A stretch of 64,000 nt of DNA from Pagrus major (taxonomy: Eukaryota > Chordata > Actinopteri > Spariformes > Sparidae): contig NC_133216.1 in assembly GCF_040436345.1 (NCBI RefSeq), positions 19,518,792-19,582,791 of the forward strand, read 5' to 3'. Position 1 is the stretch's first letter. Each line of letters starts with the position of its first letter. The position numbers were made by a program, and so were the translations under genes. Below the pieces are notes generated by a model. It did no database searches. It worked only from the letters and a program-made list of their open reading frames with translations, and was not told the DNA's origin. This document shows, in pieces, positions 25,999 through 38,714 of this stretch.

Positions 25999-27196
25999 TG
26001 GATGCAGAGTATTACCTTTGTTTAATCTCCAGTTTGTTCGTTGGTTTGCAGTGTTTGTGCAATGCGCTGCTGAATAGCGCTATAAGGCACCACAGAGAGG
26101 ACCACAGTGCAGAAAATCATGAGATGATTTTCTGCATCAAGAAGACGAACACTCATACAGAAACACACAAACACACAACAGATGTGGCAGGATTTTAATA
26201 GGGTAGCTCACACTCAACACAAGGTCACATTAACATGGATATTCTGTACACATGCTGCTCTGCACACATCCACAATGGAGGAGAGAGAATTGGCACACAG
26301 GGGAAGGGCATCGCTGACCAATATTCCACACAGCTTTTTCCCTGCCAAGGCAAAGAGAGCAGGCAAATACTCTGTTGACACACACACACATACACACGCA
26401 CATGCAGTGGCCTTGGCCAAAAGACTCATCCCAGGGACAAACACGATGCAGCAGCAATCAACTTCCTGAGCCGAGACACACTTGTTATAAAGTGGAAACC
26501 GTTAAATCTATACTGACATAAATAACGCCAGCGTTTCCCTCCCTTCCTTCTGCCACAATATAAAGAGGGCAGACTGGACAGATTGGGTGCAATTGTATGA
26601 TAATGTGACACAAATGTAACCCTATTGTCTCTTTAGAGGACACTGTGGCATCATGTACCTAGAGCATGGAATCAGCGCATTAAGAAAACAGCAATTAGTG
26701 GCACAATAAGGTGTAAAACATGATTTACTGAAAAATAATCCAGCCATGCTTTTAACATTTTCGACCATCGCTGTCCAAGGTGCTGATCCCCAGACTGGCA
26801 GTGTACTGGCTGTCATTGATATACTGACATCAGTCTGGGCTGTAAGTTCTGTTGAACTAAGCTGACACACCACATGTGTAATATGTGGAAATATCCATCA
26901 GAAAAGACATGAAAACAAAGCACAACTATTTTTTTTGCACATCGATATTGCCTATTTAGATTCGATCAGTAAGTGCTCTGTATTTAATTTTAGTATAAAT
27001 CAAACAGGGTCTGAACACTGTCTATTAGTTTGTTTTTCTGAAATAAATGTAATAAAGTATACCCCACAGCATACTATATTACATCCTACACAAGTTATCA
27101 CTCCACTTTTGGATGAGAAACAAATAGCTTCGAATGCTTAGACAATTTATTTATTTATCTACCAGTGGCAACATCGTCAGCTGAAGATATTGTCAC

Positions 27197-27198
<2 letters not shown>
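25999..27198. other. Intergenic, nothing recognised
   Basis: Noncoding. A short CA run lies near 26380-26402. No gene is supported. Confidence 0.45.

Positions 27199-27228
<30 letters not shown>
27199..27228. repeat. (GT)n microsatellite
   Basis: About 14 GT units, followed 50 bases later by a short (GTCT)n stretch at about 27276-27307. Confidence 0.85.
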
Positions 27229-27229
<1 letters not shown>

Positions 27230-27299
27230 CTTTTGTAGCTGAAACTAATATAAGAGCAATTTGCTTGGTGCTTATACGTCTGTCTGTCCGTCTGTCTAT

Positions 27300-27880
27300 C
27301 TGTCTGTGGACAGATTTTTTTACAGCGATATCATCACAACTGTGCAAGTCATGAAACTGAAAAGAAAGTGTGTAGTTCAGATCAAAATGAAGGCCGAGTT
27401 CGAAAAATGGATGTTGTCCGAGCTTTCACCTAGTCTGTCTGGCTGGCTCACCTGATGTAGACTGCAGGTAAAAACCTGTCATTCCCCTCTTCCTACTGTT
27501 TTCAACATCCTCGTCGCTACGTGAGGCAACAACAACAACAACCTCCCAGCTGGCAAGCTACACACCAAAAATGGCAAGCTACCCCAACACCAACAGGGCC
27601 ACTAAAAGTAAGACCCTAAACAAGCAGCTGTTACCTTCTGCGGGGATTACGCCATTTAAACGCCAGGGCTCGCCTCTCCACATGCAAAATAAGTTCCCCC
27701 CTGACCTTATTTGGCAAGGGCACAGTCGCTGCATCTTGGGTTTAGACCGTTTAGCACCAGCCAAGTCTCCAGTGCTGTGGATAGGTCTGACTGCGAGACC
27801 AGTCTGCTTGTGGACAGATTTTGTCACATAAAACTTTACTGGTGTTGAGATAAAAACGAAGGCCGAGTTTGAAGATGGGT
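27300..27880. repeat. Dispersed repeat, copy 2, with internal direct duplication
   Basis: The middle (27461-27740) is homologous to 20058-20345. It is flanked by two copies of a second sequence: 'ctgtggacagattttt' then 'aatgaaggccgagttcgaa' at about 27303-27411, and 'ttgtggacagattttg' then 'acgaaggccgagtttgaag' at about 27807-27880. The phrases resemble a common fish repeat ending in 'ggccgagttcgaagatgg'. It is noncoding. Confidence 0.55.
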
Positions 27881-29350
27881 TGGTCCCGCTCATTATATGA
27901 GTACTGAGTACTCATATAATCATGTAATGATTACTACTACAGTACTTGCAGCTCAAGTTGTTTTCTGCATGAGAAAGGCTGGGCCTCTCTTGCACTTGCA
28001 CACACACTCATCTGCTGGCAGTCTAGAGCTCCCATTCTACCTAATGTCTGTGAGGAAACAGGAAGACGGTGCAAACTCAGCACAGTAAGTGCCTACATTT
28101 TTCTTGCCGTTAGTTGGCAGAGCTAATCACGGAGCCCATGTGTCACCTCATACACAGACAGCCTGTTCAAATAAAAGGCAGGCTCTGTCAGTCACTGATG
28201 ATCTGTGTGGCAGTGAGGATAACAGACCAAATTTGTGACTTAGGGGGATGATGCCAAGTTTTCAAAGCAGGCAGCGATCCAACTGCATAGGAAGCTGCCT
28301 TTGATGAGTCGGTAAAAACTAGTGTTTGTTGTTTGAACCTGAAAGCGTGTGACTGCCTGCTCTGTGCTTGTATATGTGCATTTAAAGAAGTCGGTTTACT
28401 GAAAAGTGCTGAGCTGAAAAAACACAAGCGTTTTAAAGTTTGCAGATAATTAAAAGTCAAACTCACACAGGGCTTGAAAGGAAACACCGATAATCCACTG
28501 AACCCTTCAGGGATTTTACAGTCGTTAATTGTAACAACAGATGATGGCATTCATCTCCTGTTCCTTTCATATAAAACATGAGGAGCCTTGTAGTCCTGGA
28601 ATGGTATTAAGATCTAAGAGCTGTGTTTTCTGTCAAAGGTTCAAAAATGTGTTTATCCAGTGACTTTGAGATGTTTCTTTTGTGTGACAGTGATGTTAAT
28701 CAGGTGAAAGTGAGACTACACTGCTTGTCGTTCTTTATCAGCATTATAGTGACATAAAGCTGCAAAAGACAAAAATACAAAATTAGAGCTAAATCCTGGT
28801 GTGACTGAGTAATCCATCACATGTATAAGGAAATTAAAGAAATGACTTCCTGTTCTTTGGCTCATGACAGTGTGTGAGCTGAGTCTGGCTTTGACAGACA
28901 CACACCTGTGTCCTCTTTCCCAGCACAGTATTTTGTGTGTGATTTAGACCCAGGTGGAGAGTTCTCTGCTGTCTGAACAGCCCCTCCACTCAGTCGGGAG
29001 CTGGTCAGGGTACATTATGGAGCTTGTTGTCTCTGGCAGTACATAACATCTTTTACAGCATGTGCTTTGGCAGCAGAAACCATGAGAGGGTAGAAAACAT
29101 ACAAAATAGAAGTAATGGTTGCCTGAAATTACTCCAGTTGGGTTTATGTGCATCGCAACTGCTCATTTCTGTTTTTTCTGGTGAGTTCAAGGGGAGCACA
29201 GCAGCAATCTTTCCAACATCTTACAGAACATGCAGCCACTTGACTCAGAGGTAAGAGCAGCAATTTGATGCTGAGATGGAGCAATGTTGGGGTTAACCAA
29301 CAGGTGAGCCTGTCAGCATCCATTATGGTCTCCAACTAAATCATGGCCGT
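27881..29350. other. Intergenic, nothing recognised
   Basis: Noncoding sequence. A frame at 28188-28550 (- strand) has no recognisable homology. Confidence 0.4.
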
Positions 29351-29640
29351 GTCGATTCCCCTATACCTGTCGGCTTGTGGTCATAGATGCCATCCATCGT
29401 GTTGAACCATCTCCAGCTTTTTCTAATAACATCATTCCGGCTGTTCTCCTCCCCAATCCTTCCGTAATCACTCCTGAGCATTTTCGCATTTCGTTCTGCA
29501 TTGCTCGGATGTGCGCTGGAAGCCCTGGGCCACCATTCACTGTGAAAAGCTGAAAAACCTTCTTGTTGCTATTTGCTCCATCCAGCTCTCTCTGTATTTC
29601 CTCCTGTACAGAGGAATGTCTACACATCCCAGATTGTCCA
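29351..29640 (-). pseudogene. Decayed Myb/SANT-like (trihelix) domain, probably transposon-derived
   Basis: Read on the - strand, three consecutive pieces in different frames resemble one Myb/SANT-like (Myb_DNA-bind_4, trihelix) DNA-binding domain. They are EEIQRELDG-SNKKVFQ (about 29550-29605), FQRTSEQCRTK (about 29488-29522), and KMLRSDYGRI then SWRWFNTMDGIYDHKPTG (about 29365-29487). Two tryptophans, the RTSEQCR core and the 'MDxIYxHxP' ending fit that fold. At least two frameshifts break it, so it cannot encode a functional protein. Such domains occur as the second protein of Harbinger-type transposons and in related host gene families. I cannot tell which one this came from, and no partner transposase is visible nearby. 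Confidence 0.5.
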
Positions 29641-30505
29641 TGAAACGAAGTTGCGCACTGAAATTTTGAACAAAACAGAAGAGTCTGGAATGTTTTCTCT
29701 CGCAATCAGTGAGATTTTTGAAAATGGCAGGTGTTTGTGCTCCTGACGATTCTGTCGAACAATCAGCAGACTGCAGTGTTTCTCTCTTTACCCTTTAAGT
29801 GCTGGATCAATATGCAAGGTGCCTTAACAGAAGGGACCGGAACAAACTGAACTGAACTGAACCAGGCTGCTTGGTGGAAACGAGGCTAAGGCCAGAGATA
29901 TACTTGCTTTTGAACCACATGTCCTCAAAGACAACCGGCTGCATCGTGAACATAGTTGTTCACATACTTGCCTATGTACTGCATGTGTTACTGGAGGATA
30001 CCACTGGACAGCATGTATTAGCTTGTTCTCCCATTGCTGCTGCTGACTGGCTTGCTGGTTCCTGACCCTGGCACATCCTCATACCGACCCTACACTGCTC
30101 CTACCCTTTGTGTGCATAATGAATCTTGCACATGCATAGTGTTAATTTCACGCCCCAAACGGACACAGGATACACCAGCTCTCATGCATACCCGAACACG
30201 TTGTTAGAAGCAAGTGTATCTTTGGTCTAAAGCTACAGATATAGAGCTGTGACTGCTCTGTGTGACCACCGTTTCATCCTGTTGCCTCCACAAGTATCCT
30301 CCTCAAATTTCATTTCTAATTTTTTGCATGAACACTTCACATACTGGTCCTAATGGCGACACAAATTTCTATTCTTAAAGGAATAACTTTACCTTTATCT
30401 ACTAATGTATTTTATTTTATTTATTTATTTTTCAGTGCACATCATCACTGTAAATGTGACACAGTTAGCCTAATTTTCAAGTGTTGTCCCCTTTCCAGAT
30501 GTAAG
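29641..30505. other. Intergenic, nothing recognised
   Basis: Noncoding; no gene or repeat identified. Confidence 0.4.
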
Positions 30506-30688
30506 AGCAACATTATGTTGAAATTGGCATTTTGTGCGATTTGGCGCCCCCCACAGTTTCTGAGTGCAACACCACTGTCGTAAATACAAATCCCAGGACA
30601 CCATTCACCCTATTAGAAGACACTGTACCATGAAAATGATTCAGAAGCTGTTATTTTAAGGTGAAAGCGTTACATAATGTTGCTTTAA
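30506..30688. mobile_element. Small TTAA-type MITE
   Basis: A 179-bp element (30506-30684) has 13-bp perfect inverted ends, AGCAACATTATGT at both sides, followed on the right by TTAA (30685-30688). The left flank is GTAAG, a degenerate TTAA. The interior contains 'tttggcgccccccacag' and no coding frame. The terminus differs from the other TTAA elements in the window. Confidence 0.65.
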
Positions 30689-30921
30689 ATAAGCATTTAA
30701 AACTACCATTAGCATTGACACATGAATGACCTTGTGAAAAACAAACAGTCCTTTTTATATAACAAGCTTGTAATTTCCATCAAATCAAAGAGAGCAAAGT
30801 GCCACTGGGACTGGTGGCAAAAATAACCAAACAATATCACGTCCCACACAACTGAGTCAAATAGTACCTGCTGCGAGTGGAAACAAATCCTCAAGTGTAA
30901 TCAATTGTACATTTGTTTGTT

Positions 30922-30923
<2 letters not shown>

Positions 30924-31003
<80 letters not shown>

Positions 31004-31220
31004 TGTGTGAGACCCAGGTCTGCTATTGAAGCGGATTCTCTCTCCGGCCGAGCTGGTTGTGAATGGTGAGTCATCCAAAGTAGGACTTTGATATTCCACA
31101 TAGCACTCCATTTAAAACTCACTGGGACTTGTGCTGCTGGGAGGTCACTCACACACACACACACACACACACGCACACACACACGCACACAGGCTCACAC
31201 ACAGACACGCACACACACTT
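30924..31220. repeat. Inverted (GT)n and (CA)n microsatellites
   Basis: A (GT)n run of about 40 units at 30924-31005 and an interrupted (CA)n run at about 31147-31220 are separated by about 140 unique bases. Their inverted arrangement could form a large hairpin in single strands. They generate long Thr-His shadow frames. Confidence 0.95.
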
Positions 31221-34200
31221 ATCGATCAAAGTCGGAGGTGCAGCCTCTATTTTCATTCATCCCCTGGTCCCCTGTGGCTCCTGCTCATCGATTCCATTTT
31301 ACTGTGTGCTTAATTCACAGCCAGAGTGCGCCTGCCACAGCCTCCACTTCCAACACCTCTCTCAATGTTTATCGACCATATAGTAGCACTACAACCGAGC
31401 TCAGTGCCTGTATTTTCACTGGGACTGTTTTATTGCCGCACTCATAACATTTTGTTATTTATACCTGCGTGCATCACTGCTTGAAAAATGAATATCCTTT
31501 ATCTTCAAAGGGTAATTTGTCATCTGAGAACAAGCAGCTGGATTTACAGCGAATGAGTGTGTTTGTGAAATGCTTGAGAGAAAAAATACAATTTACAGCA
31601 CAAACATCGTGACAGCTTCGACAGGTAAAGCTGTGTGTAAAATATCCATGTGGGAGTGTGTGTGAGAGAGGGGGAGAGACTGAAGTCATCCTGAAATCAC
31701 GTGCAGCTTATTACCTCCTTATCCTGTATGACTGAGAAGTCTTGTGATTACAGTCCCTTGTTATGGTCTCTCTCTCTCTCTCTCTCTCTCTCGCTCTCTC
31801 TCTCCTTTTCTTCTTCTCTCTTTGGTCCATGGGAAAGAACAACAAGCACGGGGCCTGTAAGTAAAGAGAAACTATCACTTTTCCCGGCGGCTTGTTGCCT
31901 TAGAGACCAGCACAGAGTGAGAGATAAATCTGCGAAATCTTCTGATCATCTGTGTGTGTTTCAGTGTGTGAGGGGGGTGCCTGTGTGGGTGTACAGAGAG
32001 GGAGGGGGGGTTGGCTTCTGACATGCCGCCGAGGGGGAAAATTCCCAAATAACTGCACATAACCTCTCTTCCTGCCCCTTCAAATTGTAACATCAATGCT
32101 GAAAACCAGATCTAATTATTACAAATTAGAGAGTGACACAGTCTTTCTCCAACACGTGCCCCCACCTCTAAACCAATATCCGGCAGAGGCCGTGCAAGAC
32201 GATAGACTGTGTCTTTGCCACCCTAGGATGAAAAGAAACCACAGTGTTAAACGAGGCACAGGATGTTATCTGCAGAGGACAATAATTAGACAGTGCCTGT
32301 CTGAGGCGGGAGTAAGGAGAGGAGACTGGAAAAGGCTGGATAACAGTACAGTAATGTTTTGGTGCAGCATTTGTACAAACGTTTTTTTATCGAGCTGACT
32401 TAAATCTCTGACGGGATTTAAAAAGTATACCCAAGGAAATGTCGGTGGTAGCCCTAATCTGGCTCTTTCTCTGTGTGACTGCTTAGTCACTGAAACCAGT
32501 TAACTTAATGTTGATGTTCACAAATGACAGCCAACAACCCAAACTAGAAGCTGCTTTTGTTCTCAAATACATAGGAACTACATACTGACACGTATTTAAA
32601 AACTTTTCACAAAAACTGTGACTTTGTGACATCACACTACGTCATCGTGTCATACATTTGCATAATTTATGCCTAGTGGCTAGTCTGGCATGTAAAGAGA
32701 CGTAAAGGCTAAAAGGCTAACGAGGGCTGTTAGACTGGACAGTTTGAGAAAACGTATGTGTTTTTTGAGCATTAAAGCACGTAGACATATTCTAGTAGTA
32801 ACCCAAAATAAAATTATGAAAACACATATATTTATTTCCATATATATGTCAGTATTTTTTACAATATCTGAAATAATTGGTATAACTGTCAGTTTATAAA
32901 GAATGTATCAATTATTATATTCAAAACTACATTCCAAGTACATTATTAAATATATATTTCAATACATGTAAAGATGACACTAATTTCACACATAAGCCTG
33001 CGTCAGCTCTTCATGTTAGGGTCATATGTTATTATGAGGTTAAAAAATATTTTCATATGTTTGATCTACATTTATATTTATAAAAATATTTTTCTGTTGC
33101 ATAACATAGAAATGATCATCAATATTAAGGGAGAGCGTACAACAGTCATACAGTGGTGTGAAAGTAAAATGCTGGCTACAGTCACATGGCAGGTCAGAGG
33201 CAGGTCACTGAGGGAAAAAAACAACACCTATTTTGTTGGAATCTGAACTTTTTCTCTGTGAAAATCAGATTTTCAACATATCAGCAGGAGCGACCGGTAA
33301 CACATACAGTGAGAAAAACAGCAGAAGAAAAATAGTGCTCCTCTAGGAGGAATGAATGTTTTCACACATGACTGAAATGAGACATTGATTCTGTGGCTCG
33401 GCGCCAGGAGATGTTCGAATTGTATCAATTTGTTATGCTTTGACTAAATCTGTAAATTTGCTGCTGTCTGATGTTAACAACCACCGTCTAAAAATAATAG
33501 ACTATTTATTTTTGCATGTAGATCTGGCAATAATGATGTAGCTCTGGTTACAAATCAGAGAGAGGTGATTAAAACATCACATTCTGCCTGTTTGTTTTTA
33601 TAACTGTTAGTGATTTAATCAGGGAGAGAACACGGTGGTGTAAATCAAGCATGATCTGCAATGATCCAAAAACACACTTGATTTTCATTGTACCAGGTAC
33701 ACCTTCAGAAAAGGGTTGTAATATTTTCTTTCCCACAGCCCCATCTATATTTCTCATGTTAGTCATGTTTATATATGTAACAAAATATCTGGATACACAC
33801 TGTATATGTGCAGAGATAAAAGATGTGATGGCAATGAAACCTACTTTTCTTGCTAACTTATTAAAATATAAAGATTGGATTACACACTACTACAACCTAC
33901 ACACCAATAGTCCTCTCACAGGTGTTTTACAGTTTCTAAGTGTTATTAACTTTCACCACTGCCATTAATTTGGACAGCTGCACATGTGCATTTGTTTGAT
34001 TACATAATTTATTATCAAAAACTAACATTGACTACTGTGCTATCACAGCCAAACATCAAGCAAGTACAAAAACACAAGACATAACTTGGCAAGCAGGCTA
34101 ATAATACTTTCTTTTCCAGCAGCAAGGCCAGCTCAGCGACTGTCTTGAGGCCTTTTTTTCTGCAAAGCTCTCACCAACGGTTACACTCTGAGACTAAGGC

Positions 34201-34529
34201 CCAAGTTTTACCCCTACCCCTGGTTTTCGGGTGAACCCCTTGCTCCTCAGAACAGAGTTGCAAGAGTTAGTAGTGGAAATCGCCACCCAATGAAATGTGA
34301 GAAGACCTCAAGACCCTCAGACATCATCAGTAATGTTACGACCGGACATTTCCAACATGGCGTCTTCCACTGTGGGGATTTCTCTTGTATTACTGTGCCA
34401 ATCCTGGTATTATCACAATGCCATTTGTCATTTGTGTGATGGAGATAGAAAGGCATGGTTGCTCGCAATTCATTCACAACTTCACGCCATCAACCAAGCC
34501 ATCAAATAAAAAAGAACACTTTTTCCACT
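31221..34529. other. Intergenic, one CT microsatellite, otherwise nothing recognised
   Basis: An interrupted (CT)n run lies at about 31769-31804. The region 32800-33110 is very AT-rich. I see no gene. The calmer, mixed-composition stretch at about 33340-33560 looks less repetitive than its surroundings, but conservation cannot be judged from one sequence. Confidence 0.4.
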
Positions 34530-34765
34530 CACTGTTGCTAACGTTAGTGGCTCTCTTCTAAGCGTCCTCCGTCAACATCCTCTTTAGCCTCTTCTGTTAC
34601 CTGCTTGCCGGCTCCCCACCAGTCACCCCGGGCCTGAAAACCTCCTCCTGGCAGTTCCAACCTCCTCTTCTAGCCTTGTAAACACCAACACTTCCCATAG
34701 CTAGCTACATGGCTAACTTAGCTAACTAGCTGAGAGTAGCCACAGTTATCAGAAGTTAGTGGCTA
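34530..34765. repeat. TTAA-type MITE relative, degraded
   Basis: The segment is rich in 'gctaac/gttagc' motifs: 'gttgctaacgttagtggctc', 'ctagctacatggctaac' and 'gctaactagctgagagtagc' with 'cagaagttagtggc'. These resemble the interior of the 1407-1721 and 25.9 kb elements. No intact termini are seen. Confidence 0.35.
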
Positions 34766-35187
34766 CTTTAGCAACAAGTAATGCAATCTGTCCGTTAAAA
34801 AACTCTGCAAATTGCACAGAGTTGAGGCAGAGTAGCCGGAGGACATTAGAGGGAAAACCAGAAAACATTTTGCAAAAAGTGTGTGATGTAGTGCTGTAAA
34901 GATATACACACTTTTCAAGGGAGACTGTACCCGGCAACCCAAGTTACATAGAAGAGGCGTTCAGGTGCAGAGTGGGAATGAGAGGCACCATTCTCCTTAT
35001 TACAATTCAGTGTAAATGTTGCTTTAATAGAGTTTAGTGACCTCATATAATTCCCAGCATGCCTCCATCCAACTTTAATGTGAATGGGTCCAGTCAGCCA
35101 GATGAACTGAAATACATGTACACAGTATTTTTTTAATAAAAAAAAAAACTTTTAATCACACCCAGACATAAGTCAGTAAAGCTGTGG

Positions 35188-35980
35188 TTTATTCATATGA
35201 ACATGTTGAACACTGGATACATCTTTGGTTCTATAATCTGTCTCATTATACTGGGTATAATATGTACATGTTTGTGTATATATGCATTTATCCCACAATT
35301 ACAAATATTACAAATATTGAACAGTGAAATATAAATTTCATATAAAACCATTGACTTACGAGATATAAATGTGCTTTTTGCCCACTCATCAGCCCAGAAT
35401 GGCATGTGAAGTACTCAAAATGGTGTCAGGGAGGACAAGCAGAGACAAACTCAGACACAGAAGGAAAGGAGTGGAGAGGAAACTGAGCGAAAAGTGGAGA
35501 AGAAGGAAAGCGAGGACGAGAAGGGCGAAGAAAGAGAGACAGCTAACATGGTTTGTAAATAGAGATCACCTCCATGGACCTTCAGTACACATAAACTGTG
35601 ATTTGCTGCAATCTTTCTGCACGCGTGTTCATTAACTGTGTCTCCATGGTAACCGAAGTGGCAGTGTCAAGGCTTGAAGTCGCCCAGAGGGTGACCTTGC
35701 CTTTGACAAGCGCACACAGCTGCATCCATCTCTCTTTCTGTCTCTGTTTCAATCCAACCATTTCTTCTTTAGCCAGATGCCTCTCTGTCAACCCCCTCCC
35801 TCCCCCCCTCCTCCACCCTCCACCCCTTACCCGAGCTACCAGACAGGAAACGAGTTGGCACCCACACACGCTTCTTAAAAAACAGCCAAAGTCGTTCTCC
35901 TTCCACCGCCTCCTGCTCACAGACAAACTCGACTTTGTGTCGTAATGAGATACAAAAGGACATCCAACTGTCAGGAGCTG
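35188..35980 (-). other. rab38: Probable 3'UTR of rab38
   Basis: This is the noncoding sequence after the rab38 stop codon on the - strand. A TTTATT at 35188-35193 (AATAAA on the - strand) is a candidate polyadenylation signal, giving a 3'UTR of about 0.8 kb. A purine-rich block at about 35450-35545 lies inside it. The end is inferred from the hexamer only. Confidence 0.35.
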
Positions 35981-36136
35981 TTACTGGGATCTAAAGCAGG
36001 AGGAGCATGTCCCGCCTTTGTCCTTCTCTAACTGGGGGGTGATGGTGTCGGGAACTTCTGATTGGAGCATGTCGCTCTCACTGGCAATGATGTGTTTCAC
36101 CAGGCAGTTAGCTGCTTCGTCGATGTTGATGTTTTC
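35981..36136 (-). CDS. rab38: rab38 coding exon 3
   Basis: The acceptor CTTTTTCAG| precedes GAAAACATCAACATC. It encodes ENINIDEAAN through the hypervariable tail, with Cys205 and Cys208 as likely prenylation sites, and ends with TAA at 35981-35983. It is 156 bases including the stop. Confidence 0.94.
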   Translation of the reverse strand, partial: ENINIDEAANCLVKHIIASESDMLQSEVPDTITPQLEKDKGGTCSSCFRSQ

Positions 36137-38644
36137 CTGAAAAAGAGAGGACAAAGTGAACGAATGCATGGAAGAGAGAGTATGAAATGGTGGGGAGGGG
36201 AAAAAGAAGAAGAGGGATAAACTGATTAATGCAAACAACTAGCCAATGGCAGTTAAAGTTAGCTGTAGTTTAGCAGTGACTCTGGTGAGATACTGCCCCC
36301 TATTGTTCAGAGTATGAATTCAACAAGTGGCCAGTTCTGACATAATGCACCTTTAAGATATCTGTCAATTAACAAATTAAGTTGCTAAATGTAATTAGAC
36401 TATTAACCCTATGTCGGAAAAAAAATGAATGTTCTGTAAAAATAAATAAATAAATAAAATGGAAAATGTATGGTTATTCATGGTTACAGATTTTATTTTT
36501 GTTATTTTGCATTGGACATATCAGTTGACAGTCTATTTTTGTAATTGTGTGTTTCAAAAATAAAGGGAAACATGTAAAGTAAACAGAAAAAAATACATAA
36601 AATTCTATCTTTTTTTTTCTCCAGTGCATGATACTACAGAAAAATATAGGACTTGGTCACAAGTGATCAGACAAGTATAGGAAACTGTGTAAAAGTCTGA
36701 ATTGATTATTTGTTATGTTATGAGTTATCCCCATTTTGGACAAATTGGGTATACTCTTACAGTAGCAAAAAACACTACAGTTGAATGAAAATATTATGCA
36801 AACACAACAGCAAAATAATTATTTGGCCAATGAATAACAGGAAATTGGTGACAGCTGAGTAGCTTTGATACAATTTTAACAAGAGAGAATGAAACTCGGT
36901 CAGCAAAGTACAGTCTGACCGGAATAATAGGCCTGAAGTGCTGCTCAGTCTAATCTATTCTCCTCATGTTTTGAATTGTTTCAAAACATGTTTATTTTTG
37001 CACCACTGCACTTCATCTTTCCTGTCATTTTATTTCTGTAAGGCCATTGTCAAAGGATATTTGAGGACATTAGGCCTTAATTGAGTAGAGACAGGAATCA
37101 GAGGGATGACAAGCAACAAAGGTCTGAAACCACGTGTGCTTACATGATGCCAGTCTTACACAACTTGCCCACGAGGATGCCCATTTATGAAATGATTACA
37201 GCCAACATAACAGAGCTGAGAGATAATCCTGAGAACCTTGTCCTGCCTGCTTCACAAACCTATTCTACCCGTCAAAATAAAACACAAATGAACTCCTCGA
37301 CAGCACCCACACAAAGGATTTAGAGCGACTTGGACCAGAGCTGAAAGCTGAGTAAACTAGAGAAATTGTCCACTGGTGAGGTTCACATGAGGAGAGGACC
37401 AGCAGCCAGTATGGATGAAAGAGACACACATGCACATTAAAAAACTTTGCTAATATAAATCATGAAGCGTGATGCAGTAGCAGTAGAAATACTGAATATT
37501 CATTAGATGTAACAGCGTGCTGCTCAGTGGGATGTGACATGGTGCCGACTACAGAGCCTTTAACTTCTCACGCACACACAAACTCCTCCGTCTGTCACGT
37601 CGTGATCTATCATACTTACTGGGAGATGTCAAACAAAAGATTCTTCCAAATCAACATAAAACACAAGAAACGCTCGTCTCTGTCAAATTCACTTTGTTCC
37701 CTGTACATGTAGAGCGTACCCAGGTTATGTTACAGACTCTGAACACTCACTCAGCTCAAAGGTAAACTATACTCGATACTTTTTTGTACAAATGGCACAT
37801 CAAGGTGTCATCATATGATAATCAAGGTCTAGTGTTTTTTATATTTATGGTTACAAATATGAGTTTCGGTACAAAATGGCTGCACACTCGCTGCTGAAAA
37901 ACATTTCCACAGGTTTTTATGAAAACAAACACAAAACAAAGAGCTGTATGGGCTTCAGACTCTACGTTTGACAATATTTTAACCCAGGACCTGATATGTA
38001 CATACGCTATAAACAACAGTCAACAACATATGAAGGGAAACCTGTTGTTCCTTAGATATAGATGTGATCAGCATACACTGCAATACAGAATGTAATACTT
38101 CACATGGGACTGATTAGCTAGCTAGAATAGCCCAATTGCATCTTATTTGCTTAATTTAATGACACGTAATACGATAGTGAGTTACAGGACAGTGCTGCTT
38201 TCTGAAGTAGTTTCTAATGTCTAAAATGCATCTACAGTAGATGTGATATTGGCATTGTTTGATTGATTTATGCAGTCTTTTTCCTGTAACCCCATGACAT
38301 TGCCTAATATTGCGTATGTCAAAGGCCGTTTCAAAAGTGTTGTTTCATCTGAGCCCCTTATGTCCCCATCACTTTTCATTATAAAGCGATGCCGTTGTAT
38401 CCCGGACATTTTATTTGTATAAGCATAGCACAGCATACATGTCTGTCACTTCTGCCTGTCACAGTTCAAATGCATATTATCTATTAATAAAAAATAAATA
38501 AATAGCGGATTGTGCTGCCTTAGTGAAAGCACTTTGAGTACTGTCCTTTTTTTAATATACAGCACCATAAATGAGAGTGTTTCAATTTCGGTTGTCAAGT
38601 TTAAATGTAATTTTTGTACTGTACAGTATATGGATGCCTTTGGT

Positions 38645-38714
<70 letters not shown>

